From positions 80,719 through 144,718 of the forward strand of contig JACPLG010000008.1 of assembly GCA_016186625.1 (NCBI GenBank): a stretch of DNA of 64,000 bases, written 5' to 3'. This DNA comes from Candidatus Levyibacteriota bacterium (GTDB lineage: Bacteria; Patescibacteria; Microgenomatia; Levybacterales; UBA12049). Both the position numbers and the translations under genes were made by a program. The notes beneath the pieces were generated by a model that saw only the letters and a program-made list of their open reading frames with translations, searched no databases and was not told the origin of the DNA. Positions 9,335-17,039 of this stretch are shown here, in pieces (positions within the stretch are counted from its first letter, which is position 1; the number at the start of each line of letters is the position of its first letter).

Positions 9335-9452
9335 AAAAAACCTCCCGTTTGGGAGGCTTATTGCCGTTTCTTTTTTACAACAGCACCTTACCTCCCTAGA
9401 TGGAGGGTAAAGAAGAAATATACCGCTGTAACCCTATTCACTAAAATTATAA
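9335..9452 (-). promoter_or_regulatory. attenuator-like 5' leader (copy 1)
   Basis: Read on the minus strand, a TATAAT box at about 9447-9452 is followed by GGGAGGTAAG, then a variable stem (TGCTGTT...AACGGCA), then CCTCCC-AAAC-GGGAGG and seven T. The last hairpin is a textbook intrinsic terminator lying before the gene it precedes. The early GGGAGG can instead pair with the CCTCCC arm. A second leader with the same order of parts is at 14450-14530. The ligand or trigger is unknown. Confidence 0.55.
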
Positions 9453-9495
9453 TAGCAAACATCAAAATAAATCGCAAGTGACTATCTTACACTTT

Positions 9496-9522
9496 ACCTT
9501 CCCACTTTCCATGTGGGAAGGT
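9496..9522. repeat. REP-A palindrome
   Basis: ACCTTCCCAC and GTGGGAAGGT form a perfect 10-bp stem around TTTCCAT. This copy is in the reverse orientation relative to those flanking the transposase at 31.1-31.7 kb. Confidence 0.85.
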
Positions 9523-9528
9523 AGATAC

Positions 9529-9966
9529 TTATTCCGGAAATAAGAATTCTAGAATTCTAGACTGGTCTTCTATTAAAGCCCTTGGCTCTGGAAACGCTAG
9601 TGTTGAAGTATTTAAAACATCTGGAGATGAAAAATCTGCATGACATGTTAGTATTGTTCCGTCAGGCAAAATTACCCAATCCATACTTAATACGTCTCTC
9701 ACGCGGCTTAAGCGTAAGATAGGCGTTTTTGATGTTACATCTGGGATTTCTCCATGTCCATCCTGAATTGGCTTGGACCCTTTCATGATGTGTGTTTTAA
9801 AACGGTCAGGATCAACGATTTGTATTCGCCTAATTATTGTGCCTAGATGCCAAGCAATCTGAGCAGCATGGTGAATATAAAATCCCTCTAGTCTTGTTCT
9901 GGAAGAATCGCGTCCGTCTAATTTAGGACGAGAATCTGGTGTCAGACCTGGTATTTCTCCTGCCAT
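9529..9966 (-). CDS. protein of unknown function
   Basis: A 145-residue soluble protein beginning MAGEIPGLTPDSRPKLDGRD. No family is recognised. It has a mixed alpha/beta look with a hydrophobic middle (MDWVILPDGTILTCHADF). It starts just after the probable rplT terminator and lies on the same strand, so it may be its own unit. The ATG at 9966 is the only good start; no clear Shine-Dalgarno is seen. Confidence 0.55.
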   Translation of the reverse strand: MAGEIPGLTPDSRPKLDGRDSSRTRLEGFYIHHAAQIAWHLGTIIRRIQIVDPDRFKTHIMKGSKPIQDGHGEIPDVTSKTPILRLSRVRDVLSMDWVILPDGTILTCHADFSSPDVLNTSTLAFPEPRALIEDQSRILEFLFPE

Positions 9967-9982
9967 TGCAGAAAAAGTCTAA

Positions 9983-10003
9983 CAAAAACAGGAATTCCTG
10001 TCA
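9983..10003 (-). terminator. probable terminator of the thrS-infC-rpmI-rplT operon
   Basis: On the minus strand ACAGGAATTCCTGT, a 14-bp perfect palindrome, is followed by TTTTG. It sits 11 bp after the rplT stop. The stem is short, so strength is uncertain. Confidence 0.5.
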
Positions 10004-10013
10004 ATTTCAGTCG

Positions 10014-10358
10014 CTACTTAACTGAGGAAACTATTTGTTTGAAAGTATCCGGATCGTTCTGGACAAGATCGTTTAAGATTTTTCTGTCCAATTCCACATT
10101 TGCCTTTTTAAGTTTATTAATCAAAACACTGTATGAAATCCCCTCTTTTTTTGCAGCCTGCGAAATTCTAATGATCCAAAGTGCTCTATTTTCTCTTTTT
10201 CTTAGTTTTCTTCCATGATATGCGTACTTCCCAGCATGAAGAGCAGCCTCTCTGGCGTCTCTAACAAGCCTTGTTTTTGTACCGGTAAAGCCTTTAGTTT
10301 GGGCAAATAATTTTTTATGTTTTCTTCGGGACACAGTCCCTCGTTTAACTCTAGACAT
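10014..10358 (-). CDS. rplT: 50S ribosomal protein L20
   Basis: A 114-residue basic protein that binds 23S rRNA early in 50S assembly. It is full length, with the family pattern SRVKRG at the start, LFAQTKGFTG, and RLRKRENRALWIIRI in the middle. It is last in the conserved order thrS-infC-rpmI-rplT. The 79-bp spacer before it contains an inverted repeat (CTAACTTCTAAC...GTTAGAAGTTATTAG), a possible regulatory stem. In other bacteria L20 represses this operon; whether it does so here cannot be seen. Confidence 0.97.
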   Translation of the reverse strand: MSRVKRGTVSRRKHKKLFAQTKGFTGTKTRLVRDAREAALHAGKYAYHGRKLRKRENRALWIIRISQAAKKEGISYSVLINKLKKANVELDRKILNDLVQNDPDTFKQIVSSVK

Positions 10359-10437
10359 ATGTCAACTCCTAACTGCTGACTACTAACTTCTAACCTTTGA
10401 CGTTTAGTTGTTAGTCGTTAGAAGTTATTAGTTGCAG

Positions 10438-10641
10438 CTATGCTGCATTAAGTTGTTTCTTTATTTTCTTACCAAATACTGGATTTAAAACTCCCGGTTC
10501 TTTGCCGCGCCTTAGGTGGCTTTTAGTTTTATTTTTCTTAAGATGTCCAACATTTTGGTGAGAAAACATCACTTTTCCGGTTTTTGTGACCTTAAAGCGT
10601 CTGCTTACCGACTTCTTGATTTTTTTCTTGTTCTTCTTCAT
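10438..10641 (-). CDS. rpmI: 50S ribosomal protein L35
   Basis: A 67-residue very basic ribosomal protein with the family core SVSRRFKVTKTGKVMFSHQN and HLRRGKE. Its ATG at 10641 lies inside the 3' end of infC, a 50-nt out-of-frame overlap. Translation is therefore likely coupled to infC. Length is normal. Confidence 0.95.
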   Translation of the reverse strand: MKKNKKKIKKSVSRRFKVTKTGKVMFSHQNVGHLKKNKTKSHLRRGKEPGVLNPVFGKKIKKQLNAA

Positions 10642-11188
10642 GTTTTTTCTTTTTATCCGGAGAAAGCATTGAAATTAGCTGCCTTCCCTCAAAATGTGCC
10701 TCCTTATCTACTTTTGATATGTCGGAAAGACGTGAAATCGCTTTTCCTATCACTTGATGTCCAAATTCCGGATGTCCCATTTGACGTCCTTTGAATCTGA
10801 CAACAAGTTTTACCTTATCATTTCCTTCAAGAAATTCCCTAGCGCGCCTTATCATTGTCTCCAAATCATGATCGTCCATGAACGGGCCTAGGCGAATTTC
10901 TTTTGTTTCAGAATTTTTTGATTTCTTTTTTTCTTCCCGTCTCTTTTTTTCTTCCTGATAAAGAAATTTCTTAAAGTCAATAACGCGAGCTACCGGAGGC
11001 TTGGCAAAAGGGGCAATTTCTACCAAATCCATTTCCTTTTCCCGGGCAATTTCAAGCGCTTCCCTCTTATTAAGTATTCCAATTTGCTTTCCTTTCAGGT
11101 CCAAAACCCGAAGCTCGTTTGCAAATATTCGCTCATTGGTTCTATAGAACTTACTGCGCGTTTTATTTTTGTTATACCTTTTTCTCAA
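10592..11188 (-). CDS. infC: translation initiation factor IF-3
   Basis: A 198-residue initiation factor that binds the 30S subunit and checks the start codon. The N-domain (RTNERIFANELRVLD) and C-domain (KEIRLGPFMDDHDLETMIRRA, KVKLVVRFKGRQM, HFEGRQLISML) are both present, followed by a Lys/Glu-rich tail whose codons overlap rpmI. The start appears to be TTG at 11188; no ATG lies between it and the conserved N-domain, and it overlaps the thrS stop by 17 nt. Rare start codons for infC are known in other bacteria, where IF-3 represses its own synthesis. Confidence 0.95.
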   Translation of the reverse strand: MRKRYNKNKTRSKFYRTNERIFANELRVLDLKGKQIGILNKREALEIAREKEMDLVEIAPFAKPPVARVIDFKKFLYQEEKKRREEKKKSKNSETKEIRLGPFMDDHDLETMIRRAREFLEGNDKVKLVVRFKGRQMGHPEFGHQVIGKAISRLSDISKVDKEAHFEGRQLISMLSPDKKKKHEEEQEKNQEVGKQTL

Positions 11189-12371
11189 TTTCCTCTTTAA
11201 CCCTTATTAAAAAATTGGAAAGATTAAGTTTTCCTAAATCTTTCCCATCCCTAGTTCTAAGCGAAATTTCGTTTTTCTCAATTTCCTTGTCCCCAATTAT
11301 AACTAAATATGGAATTTTTTGCAAAGTCGCTTCCCTAATTTTTGCCTGAAGGGTATCGGATTTGCCAAAAACTTCGGTTCGTATTCCGGCATTTCTTAGT
11401 TTGTCAGCGATTTTTTTTGCATAGCCTGTATGTTTATCTGTGATCGGAAGAATGGCCACCTGGACAGGAGAGAGCCAGAGAGGAAATGCTCCCTGATAAT
11501 GTTCGGTCAAAATTCCAATAAATCGTTCAAGTGAGCCTGTAACAGCACGGTGTACAATTACTGGCCTTTTTGGTTTTCCATCCTTGTCAATGTATTCAAG
11601 CTTCAGCTTCTGCGGAATTTGAAAATCCAGCTGGATTGTTGCCAACTGCCAGTCTCTTCCTTGCGAATCTTTAATCTGAATATCAATTTTTGGTCCGTAA
11701 AAAGCTCCGTCTTTTTCTTTGACGCCGTATTTAACTTTTGCACTCTTAAGAGCTTTTTCAAGATCTTTTTCTGCTTCTTCCCATAATTTTTCCTCCCCCA
11801 TTGCATTATCCGGCTTAGTCGATAGGAAAAATTCTGAGGCGAATCCAAAAATTTTATAAAAATTTTCAATAAAAACCAACAACTTCTCAATTTCGTCCTG
11901 GATTTGATCAGGTCTTATGAAGTGATGCGCATCATCGATTGTGAATTGTCGTACTCTGAAAAGTCCGCCAAGTACCCCAGACAATTCGTTTCTATGTAAT
12001 ACTCCAAAATCCGCAATTCTAAGCGGTAGATCAACATAGCTTCTTACTCTGGATTGATAAATAAGGCATGCCTCCGGACAATTCATTGGTTTTAGCGAAT
12101 AGAACTCTTTGTCAACCTCAAGTTTAAACATATTCTTATTGTAAAAATCCCAGTGACCAGAACGCTTGAAGAGATCGTTTTTAACCATTACGGGGGTAAA
12201 AACTTCCAAATACCCTTCGTTTAAGAGGTTATTTCTAAGATATTCCTGAAGAATCCTGTAAATTATATATCCTTTATGGTGCCAAAAAACTGCGCCGGGT
12301 GCCTCTTCATGGAAAGAAAAAAGGTCAAGTTCCGCTCCGATTTGTCTGTGATCCTTAAGCTGATTAGTCAT
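11172..12371 (-). CDS. thrS: threonyl-tRNA synthetase lacking TGS and editing domains
   Basis: A 399-residue class II synthetase. It starts directly at the catalytic core (HRQIGAELDLFSFHEEAPGAVFWHHKG) and continues with PMNCPEACLIY (zinc Cys), motif 2 (RIADFGVLHRNELSGVLGGL), motif 3 (VTGSLERFIGILTEHY) and the anticodon-binding domain (QVAILPITDKH to the end). Usual bacterial ThrRS has about 640 residues; the roughly 240-residue TGS and Ser-tRNA(Thr) editing region is absent. The start is well supported: the next residues match the family and the upstream region is short. First gene of the operon. Confidence 0.95.
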   Translation of the reverse strand: MTNQLKDHRQIGAELDLFSFHEEAPGAVFWHHKGYIIYRILQEYLRNNLLNEGYLEVFTPVMVKNDLFKRSGHWDFYNKNMFKLEVDKEFYSLKPMNCPEACLIYQSRVRSYVDLPLRIADFGVLHRNELSGVLGGLFRVRQFTIDDAHHFIRPDQIQDEIEKLLVFIENFYKIFGFASEFFLSTKPDNAMGEEKLWEEAEKDLEKALKSAKVKYGVKEKDGAFYGPKIDIQIKDSQGRDWQLATIQLDFQIPQKLKLEYIDKDGKPKRPVIVHRAVTGSLERFIGILTEHYQGAFPLWLSPVQVAILPITDKHTGYAKKIADKLRNAGIRTEVFGKSDTLQAKIREATLQKIPYLVIIGDKEIEKNEISLRTRDGKDLGKLNLSNFLIRVKEEIEKKV

Positions 12372-12415
12372 TGAGTAGGTATTTTATCAATCTAGCTTTG
12401 TTTTAGCAATTATGT

Positions 12416-12640
12416 TCATCTTCCGGGAATTTGTAATCTGTTGGAAAGAATATAATTAATGACCCGAGATACAAAATCTCCAACAATCGGAACAAAGTCA
12501 ATATTTGAGGCAATAAAGCCAAGAATAGCAATAAAAACAGACAAACCGACTGTTACTCCCAATCCCCAGGCCACTCCTCCAAGAAAATTGTTTGTGAATA
12601 TTTGTCTTTTATTTTTGTGGATATTTAAGTGTTTTTCCAT
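12416..12640 (-). CDS. small membrane protein, DUF5665-like
   Basis: A 74-residue protein with a basic N-terminus, one long hydrophobic stretch (VAWGLGVTVGLSVFIAILGFIA) and a PIVGDFVSRVINYI end, which fits my memory of DUF5665. Function is unknown. It lies 44 bp before thrS on the same strand and may be co-transcribed with it. Confidence 0.7.
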   Translation of the reverse strand: MEKHLNIHKNKRQIFTNNFLGGVAWGLGVTVGLSVFIAILGFIASNIDFVPIVGDFVSRVINYILSNRLQIPGR

Positions 12641-12677
12641 AGACTGAGTTTAGTTTAGGCAGAAATCCAAAGAAAAG

Positions 12678-13247
12678 TCAAAGATTTAAGTCTGGTGCAA
12701 TTTTTTGCATGGCAGAAAGAGCAATTTGGATAAACTGCGGAAGCGCAATGTTTAGTTTTTGCTCACAAAGTGCTATCTGTTCCCGGTCTGCTCCTTGGGC
12801 AAATCCTTTTTCATTATACCTTTTCATTACAAAGTCAGGCGTAAGTGAAGCAAGTTTTTTGTCAGGATGGACGAGCGCTGCGGCAATAATAAGACCTGAC
12901 AGCTCATCACAGCAGTACATGGCCCAATCCATTTGTGATTTTGGTTCTACACCTGTTTTTTGGAAGTTATGGGCTTTTATAGCATACATTACATCACTAT
13001 CCAAAAGGTTCCCAATTCTTTGCTCAAGAACAAGTGTGTGCTGTGTTGGATTATCCCTTGTCAGCTCATAATCTGCGTCGTGTAAAAGCCCCACAGTCCC
13101 CCATTTATTAAGAGTCAGAGAATCGGCTTTTGGATTAAGCCTCTTGCAAAGTGAGAGCATTATTACTTCACACGCAAGATGATGTTTTATAAGATTGGGA
13201 TTTGAAATAAGTCCAGTTAAAGTTTGAAGCGCGTCTTGTCTGGTCAT
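12678..13247 (-). CDS. HD-domain protein
   Basis: A 189-residue soluble protein. H-x(n)-HD...H residues are visible: KHHLACEVIM (about 20-30), GLLHDADYE (about 53-60), QHTLVLEQRI and IKAHNF. These are the metal ligands of HD phosphohydrolases, a superfamily acting on nucleotides and other phosphoesters. The substrate cannot be told. It sits between DUF5665 and tRNA-Val. Confidence 0.75.
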   Translation of the reverse strand: MTRQDALQTLTGLISNPNLIKHHLACEVIMLSLCKRLNPKADSLTLNKWGTVGLLHDADYELTRDNPTQHTLVLEQRIGNLLDSDVMYAIKAHNFQKTGVEPKSQMDWAMYCCDELSGLIIAAALVHPDKKLASLTPDFVMKRYNEKGFAQGADREQIALCEQKLNIALPQFIQIALSAMQKIAPDLNL

Positions 13248-13287
13248 GCTTTAAGTTTAGCAGATTTTTATCAGGCAATTCATTCGG

Positions 13288-13330
13288 TTTACACCCCGGG
13301 TGTGGATTTAAGTTTACACCCTAGGATTTG
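13288..13330. repeat. REP-B repeat
   Basis: Two palindromic blocks, TTTACACCCCGGGTGTGG and TTTACACCCTAGGATTTG, are separated by about 6 bp. It abuts the 3' end of tRNA-Val. Confidence 0.85.
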
Positions 13331-13332
13331 TG

Positions 13333-13404
13333 TGGACCCGAGAGGTATCGAACCTCTGGCCTCTTCGATGTCAACGAAGCGCTCTACCACTGAGCTACGA
13401 GTCC
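13333..13404 (-). tRNA. tRNA-Val(GAC)
   Basis: A 72-nt cloverleaf. Acceptor GGACTCG pairs with CGGGTCC, the anticodon stem is CTTCG/CGAAG around loop TTGACAT, and the T-arm is AGAGGTTCGATACCTCT. CCA is not encoded. A half-tRNA with the same anticodon lies just upstream. Confidence 0.95.
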
Positions 13405-13420
13405 ATTCAAAGTCGGGCAG

Positions 13421-13459
13421 GTGTCAATGCAACGCTCTAACCAACTGAGCTACAACTCT
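13421..13459 (-). pseudogene. 5' half of a tRNA-Val(GAC)-like gene
   Basis: GAGTTGTAGCTCAGTTGG and the following bases form an acceptor 5' strand, a D-arm and the 5' anticodon strand. The sequence reaches a loop reading TTGACAC and then loses all pairing. It is 16 nt upstream of the intact tRNA-Val(GAC). The break falls at the anticodon loop, as at 63405. Confidence 0.75.
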
Positions 13460-13461
13460 AT

Positions 13462-13497
13462 AAAATAAACGAGCCCGAAGGCCCGTTTATTTTAACA
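13462..13497. terminator. bidirectional terminator-like hairpin
   Basis: AAAATAAACGGGCC-TTC-GGGCTCGTTTATTTT forms a stem of about 14 bp with U-rich flanks on both strands. It separates the tRNA-Val locus from the small gene ending at 13514. Confidence 0.7.
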
Positions 13498-13513
13498 AAA
13501 TAAGTTCATTGGA

Positions 13514-13810
13514 TCAAATACAGTTAGTTCGAGGTCTTGGCATGACTTTGGCCATATTCGGTGCCTCTTCCGGAGGCGGAACATGCATTATTCCTCCATC
13601 CACTGCAAATGCGTGACCAACACGCATTGTTATACTCTCTCCGTCAGGAGTTCTTCCTGTGATAAATTCTTGTGGTGTACCACCATCTATTAATAAACCC
13701 GCTCTTCTATGTTCTGTCCATGGGTTTGCTTGTGTTACGCCTGTCATTTTATCCGCTGCATCAGCCGCTGCCCTTGATTCTCCTGTTTCAAATCCTGTCT
13801 CCGTTACCAT
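13514..13810 (-). CDS. protein of unknown function
   Basis: A 98-residue soluble protein (MVTETGFETGESRAAADAAD...). The family is not recognised; it is Gly/Asp/Thr/Pro rich, much like the 78-residue protein at 9.0 kb in composition. A strong ribosome site, GGGGGTGAT, lies 6 nt before the ATG. It follows the 206-residue gene by 17 nt and is probably in its transcript, under the attenuator at 14450-14530. Confidence 0.6.
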   Translation of the reverse strand: MVTETGFETGESRAAADAADKMTGVTQANPWTEHRRAGLLIDGGTPQEFITGRTPDGESITMRVGHAFAVDGGIMHVPPPEEAPNMAKVMPRPRTNCI

Positions 13811-13827
13811 AATTAATCACCCCCTAC

Positions 13828-14448
13828 CTAAAATTTCCCCTTTCCTTTCATTCGCAATTTTCCATTAGTGGATTCTCTTATTCCGTATCCAACTCCAGCT
13901 AATTTAGCTAATTCTTGCCCGATCTCATCATTTCTGCGGAAGGCGTTGACTACCAATACAGTTACTTTTTTTCTGGGATCTCTTACATCCGGTAATTCGT
14001 CTCTTGCGAAGAATGATGTCATGTCACTACCCACTCCAGTTCCTCTAATTTGCGCCCGGTACATTGTTGCTAACTCTGGTGTGTCTGGAATTGTTGTTAA
14101 CCCCTGCCTATGTCCTTCGTTATTTGCCAGCCTTTCACCGTCTCTTTTTACCGCTTCCATTAATTCTGGAATTTGGTTTGGAGGAAGTCTCCTGGGGTTG
14201 ATAGAGAAAGTTAAGCTTGCACGTAACGCATCGGCTATAAACCAGCTACCGCCGTTTCCAGATATTGGTTCTACGCTTATTTTATCTACCTTTGTAGGGT
14301 CTATGTATGGATGTCTAGGAGAGTCTGCAATCATTCGCGCAATCACAGCCGCATCATGGCGGGTAAACTCACCGGCTCTAAAAAGATCAGGTCTTTGACC
14401 TGTTTGTCTTGGTTCAAAATCTTGTCTTCCCATATTCTTAAGCAACAA
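13828..14448 (-). CDS. protein of unknown function behind an attenuator leader
   Basis: A 206-residue soluble protein, start MLLKNMGRQDF. M6 is an alternative start. No known family is recognised. The C-terminal half (KKVTVLVVNAFRRNDEIGQELAK) looks like an alpha/beta fold ending in a basic tail (LRMKGKGKF). The only sequence 5' of it is the terminator-like leader ending 2 nt upstream, so expression probably depends on read-through. Confidence 0.6.
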   Translation of the reverse strand: MLLKNMGRQDFEPRQTGQRPDLFRAGEFTRHDAAVIARMIADSPRHPYIDPTKVDKISVEPISGNGGSWFIADALRASLTFSINPRRLPPNQIPELMEAVKRDGERLANNEGHRQGLTTIPDTPELATMYRAQIRGTGVGSDMTSFFARDELPDVRDPRKKVTVLVVNAFRRNDEIGQELAKLAGVGYGIRESTNGKLRMKGKGKF

Positions 14449-14449
14449 A

Positions 14450-14530
14450 AAAACCTCCCGTTGGGGAGGTTTCTAAGTTAGTCTAACCTTAATTATGCGT
14501 CAGACTTACCTCCCCGTAAGGAGTTGATAA
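14450..14530 (-). promoter_or_regulatory. attenuator-like 5' leader (copy 2)
   Basis: Read on the minus strand: CTTACGGGGAGGTAAG, a variable stem (AGTCTGAC...GTTAGACT), then AAACCTCCCC-AAC-GGGAGGTTTTTTT, a strong intrinsic terminator, and 10 nt later the start codon of the 206-residue gene. The early GGGGAGG can pair with the CCTCCCC arm instead. The order of parts equals that at 9335-9452, while the middle stem differs in sequence but keeps pairing. Confidence 0.6.
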
Positions 14531-14730
14531 GGACGAGAATAAGGTTTTTAATCTTTTCTACCATAGACAAATACTAACAACTGGAAATACTCAAGTCAAG
14601 AGGGGAAAAGAAGCGGAGCCCTTAAATAGCTAGAATAGTTGAATGGGTAAAATGGCTATATCATTAAGAGACAGAATTATTATAATCGATAAACCATGTA
14701 GCCATGAAACAATTTAACAATTTACTGGCT

Positions 14731-15375
14731 TTAGCCTGTTTGGGTTACAACGGCGCGCTCGCCTGATAGCATAAATGAGGCACCGTGTTTTTTAGCCAGT
14801 ACTCCGTATTGACGTGCCGCTTTTTTGCTCCTAAGGGCTTTAAACCAGGCAAGAGAGTCCTCAACGTTTAGTCTGGCATCTCTTATCCATTCAAGTATCA
14901 TTTCAACAAAGTTAAGCTGGTATTTGCCCGGAGCCTCAGCCATTTGCTCAAGCGCTATGACTTCAACTTTCTCTTTAAGCTCCGTTGAGCTGTTTGCAAG
15001 CTGTTTTATTTCAATAAGAATCTCCTGGATTTTTACCTGAATTTCGCGACTTTCCTCCCCTGTTTTTCTTTTTCCTACCTCAACAATTTCTCTATGGTAT
15101 TGACTTCCCGGTTCTGTCCTTACTTTTGCTTCCTGAATTTTTAAAGCTTCAAAATCAACTTCTTCTCCTGCTTCCATTTCTCCGCCGGATTCTGTATTAC
15201 GGACGCCAGATTTTCCCAAGAATTGATCCCACGCGTCATAAACAGAATCCTTCCCTACGTCACGTACTATGGATTTTGCAACTCCCTTACCCACTCCAAT
15301 TAGGGCTTCAAACGGGTTTTCAGAAATATATTGTTTTGGCTCTCTTTTGCCGCTTTTTAATTTTGTATTTTGCAT
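14731..15375 (-). CDS. DUF5660-like protein
   Basis: A 214-residue soluble, highly charged protein with a long predicted coiled coil in the middle (EIQVKIQEILIEIKQLANSS). Its conserved-looking end is KKHGASFMLSGERAVVTQTG. From memory it resembles DUF5660 proteins of Microgenomates; this is recall, not a search. Function is unknown. It is 18 nt downstream of tig on the same strand, probably the same transcript. Confidence 0.6.
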   Translation of the reverse strand: MQNTKLKSGKREPKQYISENPFEALIGVGKGVAKSIVRDVGKDSVYDAWDQFLGKSGVRNTESGGEMEAGEEVDFEALKIQEAKVRTEPGSQYHREIVEVGKRKTGEESREIQVKIQEILIEIKQLANSSTELKEKVEVIALEQMAEAPGKYQLNFVEMILEWIRDARLNVEDSLAWFKALRSKKAARQYGVLAKKHGASFMLSGERAVVTQTG

Positions 15376-15393
15376 ATTGCGACCACTAATTTA

Positions 15394-16221
15394 TCATAGG
15401 TTTCTTAGGAAATCAAGCGTTTTTTGCTGTCTTAAAATAGAAGCGAGAAGATATCTGTTGGCTCGCAGGCTTTCGCGTTCTTCTGGTTTTGCGTTTTCTA
15501 TGGTTTTCTCAATCTCCGCTTCCTCCACGGTAATTTTTTCCTCCTGCGCAACTTTCTGAAGAGCAAACTCAAGTTTTAAGTCTGCCTCGGCTTTTCCTGC
15601 GTACTCGGCTCTTAAAGCCTCTGCAGTTTTTCCGGTTGAGGAGAGATATTGATCAAGACTCATTCCGAGTCTCTTGATCTCATCAAGCGTTTGGCTAAGC
15701 AGCCTGTCAACTTCCCTATCAATAAGGACTTTTGGGATTGTGATTTCTGCATTTGCGAGCAAAGCTTTGATTATCTCATCAAGTTTTGGTTTTTCCTCCT
15801 GTTTTCCAGGCACAATAATTTTACTCTTTGCCGTAACTTTTTTAACTTCTTCTTTATACCCATCTAGCCTGACTTCGGGCGCTTCAGAAGTTATTGCGTG
15901 AAACTGCCAGTCTTTCCCTTCCAAAAGCTCTCCCTCAACATGGATCCTCGGATCCATAATGGGTTTTAGATTGTACTCTTTAATTGCCTCTGTATAGGCT
16001 CCCGGAAGAATTTGTCTTAAAACCTCATCTTTTACTCTGGCGTTATCCAACTTTTCCTCAACCAGTTTTTTTGGCGCTTTTCCTTTGCGAAACCCAGGCA
16101 GATTGGCATTTTTAACCATTTCCGCAAGAACAATATCCCGTTCTTTTTTGACAATTGCCCAGGGAATGGTAATTTTTAGCTCAATTGTCCCGTCTGCTGT
16201 TCTCTCAATAGTTGTTTTCAT
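15394..16221 (-). CDS. tig: trigger factor without PPIase domain
   Basis: A 275-residue ribosome-associated chaperone; the usual length is about 430. The N-terminal ribosome-binding domain carries the signature NLPGFRKGKAPKKLVE (about residues 39-55). After ITSEAPEVRLDGYKEEVKKV the FKBP-type PPIase domain is absent: a linker of about 15 residues leads straight to the C-terminal helical chaperone domain (about 150-275). It starts about 115 nt downstream of tRNA-Leu(UAG), possibly in the same transcript. Confidence 0.9.
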   Translation of the reverse strand: MKTTIERTADGTIELKITIPWAIVKKERDIVLAEMVKNANLPGFRKGKAPKKLVEEKLDNARVKDEVLRQILPGAYTEAIKEYNLKPIMDPRIHVEGELLEGKDWQFHAITSEAPEVRLDGYKEEVKKVTAKSKIIVPGKQEEKPKLDEIIKALLANAEITIPKVLIDREVDRLLSQTLDEIKRLGMSLDQYLSSTGKTAEALRAEYAGKAEADLKLEFALQKVAQEEKITVEEAEIEKTIENAKPEERESLRANRYLLASILRQQKTLDFLRNL

Positions 16222-16335
16222 AGTTTTTTAGTGTTTACACTGAGTGAACGAAGTGCGGACGAGAAGATTCTCCGCAAATGCACTCGCTTCCGCTTCACAA
16301 GCGATCTCCTTCCAGTCCGCTCCCCACGCCTTAAG

Positions 16336-16417
16336 TAGGCCGGAGAGGACTTGAACCTCCAAGGGTTTCCCCATATGGTCCTAAACCATACGCGTCTGCC
16401 AATTTCGCCACCGGCCC
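16336..16417 (-). tRNA. tRNA-Leu(UAG)
   Basis: An 82-nt class II tRNA. Anticodon loop TTTAGGA in stem ATGG/CCAT, with a long variable arm. Acceptor GGGCCGG pairs with CCGGCCT (one G-U). A GGTATAATACC -10 box lies about 8 nt upstream, so there is almost no 5' leader. CCA is not encoded. Confidence 0.93.
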
Positions 16418-16458
16418 GCAAATGGTATTATACCTTACCCTCCAAAGGCGGGCAAGTT

Positions 16459-17019
16459 TTATAAGGCTAGGGCTAGGGTAGACTTTCCGTTTCTGAGTCT
16501 ATATGCTTCAATTCTATTCATAAAAAAAGTAACCCTCTGTGCCCATGTAGGTGATGCAGCATATCTATGACCAATCAAATATGGGTTGGAATCTGGATTT
16601 TCTCCAAGATAGTTTTGTCTAAGTCCTTTTGAAATTGTTTCAATTCCCTCACTCCATGAGGCAAATCTTATAACATTATTTCCATATACTCCCCAACCCC
16701 ATCCGTTGTAAGAGTTGTAAGGGATATTTTTTCCAAAAGTTGATTCAAGTCCGGCAATTGAGGCAACAAGTCTCCAGTCAAGGCTGTATTTATCTGCGCT
16801 TTCCACAAAATCAGCGGCATAAGGTGCAAGAGGAGAGCCATAGCTTTCTAAAAAGCCCTCAAGAATTTCCGTCCTATTATCAACAGGTTTTTGAGTTATT
16901 GTGGGATTTAGGGTAGCAGAAGAGCCTGATGCCTGTTCAAAAGCATAGGAATCCCCAGATACTTTGGAAAGCATTAAAATAACTAAAACAAAAGAGACTA
17001 TTGCTTGGAATTTCTTCAT
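16459..17019 (-). CDS. exported glucosaminidase/lysozyme-like protein
   Basis: A 186-residue protein from the ATG at 17019, chosen because MKKFQAIVSFVLVILML is a proper signal peptide; the in-frame TTG upstream is less likely. The mature part has YSLDWRLVASIAGLESTFGK (about residues 83-102), with Glu in GLEST matching the catalytic Glu region of lysozyme/SLT-type folds, then GWGWGVYG. It is a paralogue of the next protein. It likely acts on peptidoglycan outside the membrane. Confidence 0.7.
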   Translation of the reverse strand: MKKFQAIVSFVLVILMLSKVSGDSYAFEQASGSSATLNPTITQKPVDNRTEILEGFLESYGSPLAPYAADFVESADKYSLDWRLVASIAGLESTFGKNIPYNSYNGWGWGVYGNNVIRFASWSEGIETISKGLRQNYLGENPDSNPYLIGHRYAASPTWAQRVTFFMNRIEAYRLRNGKSTLALAL

Positions 17020-17039
17020 AGACGAATAATTAAAATCCC

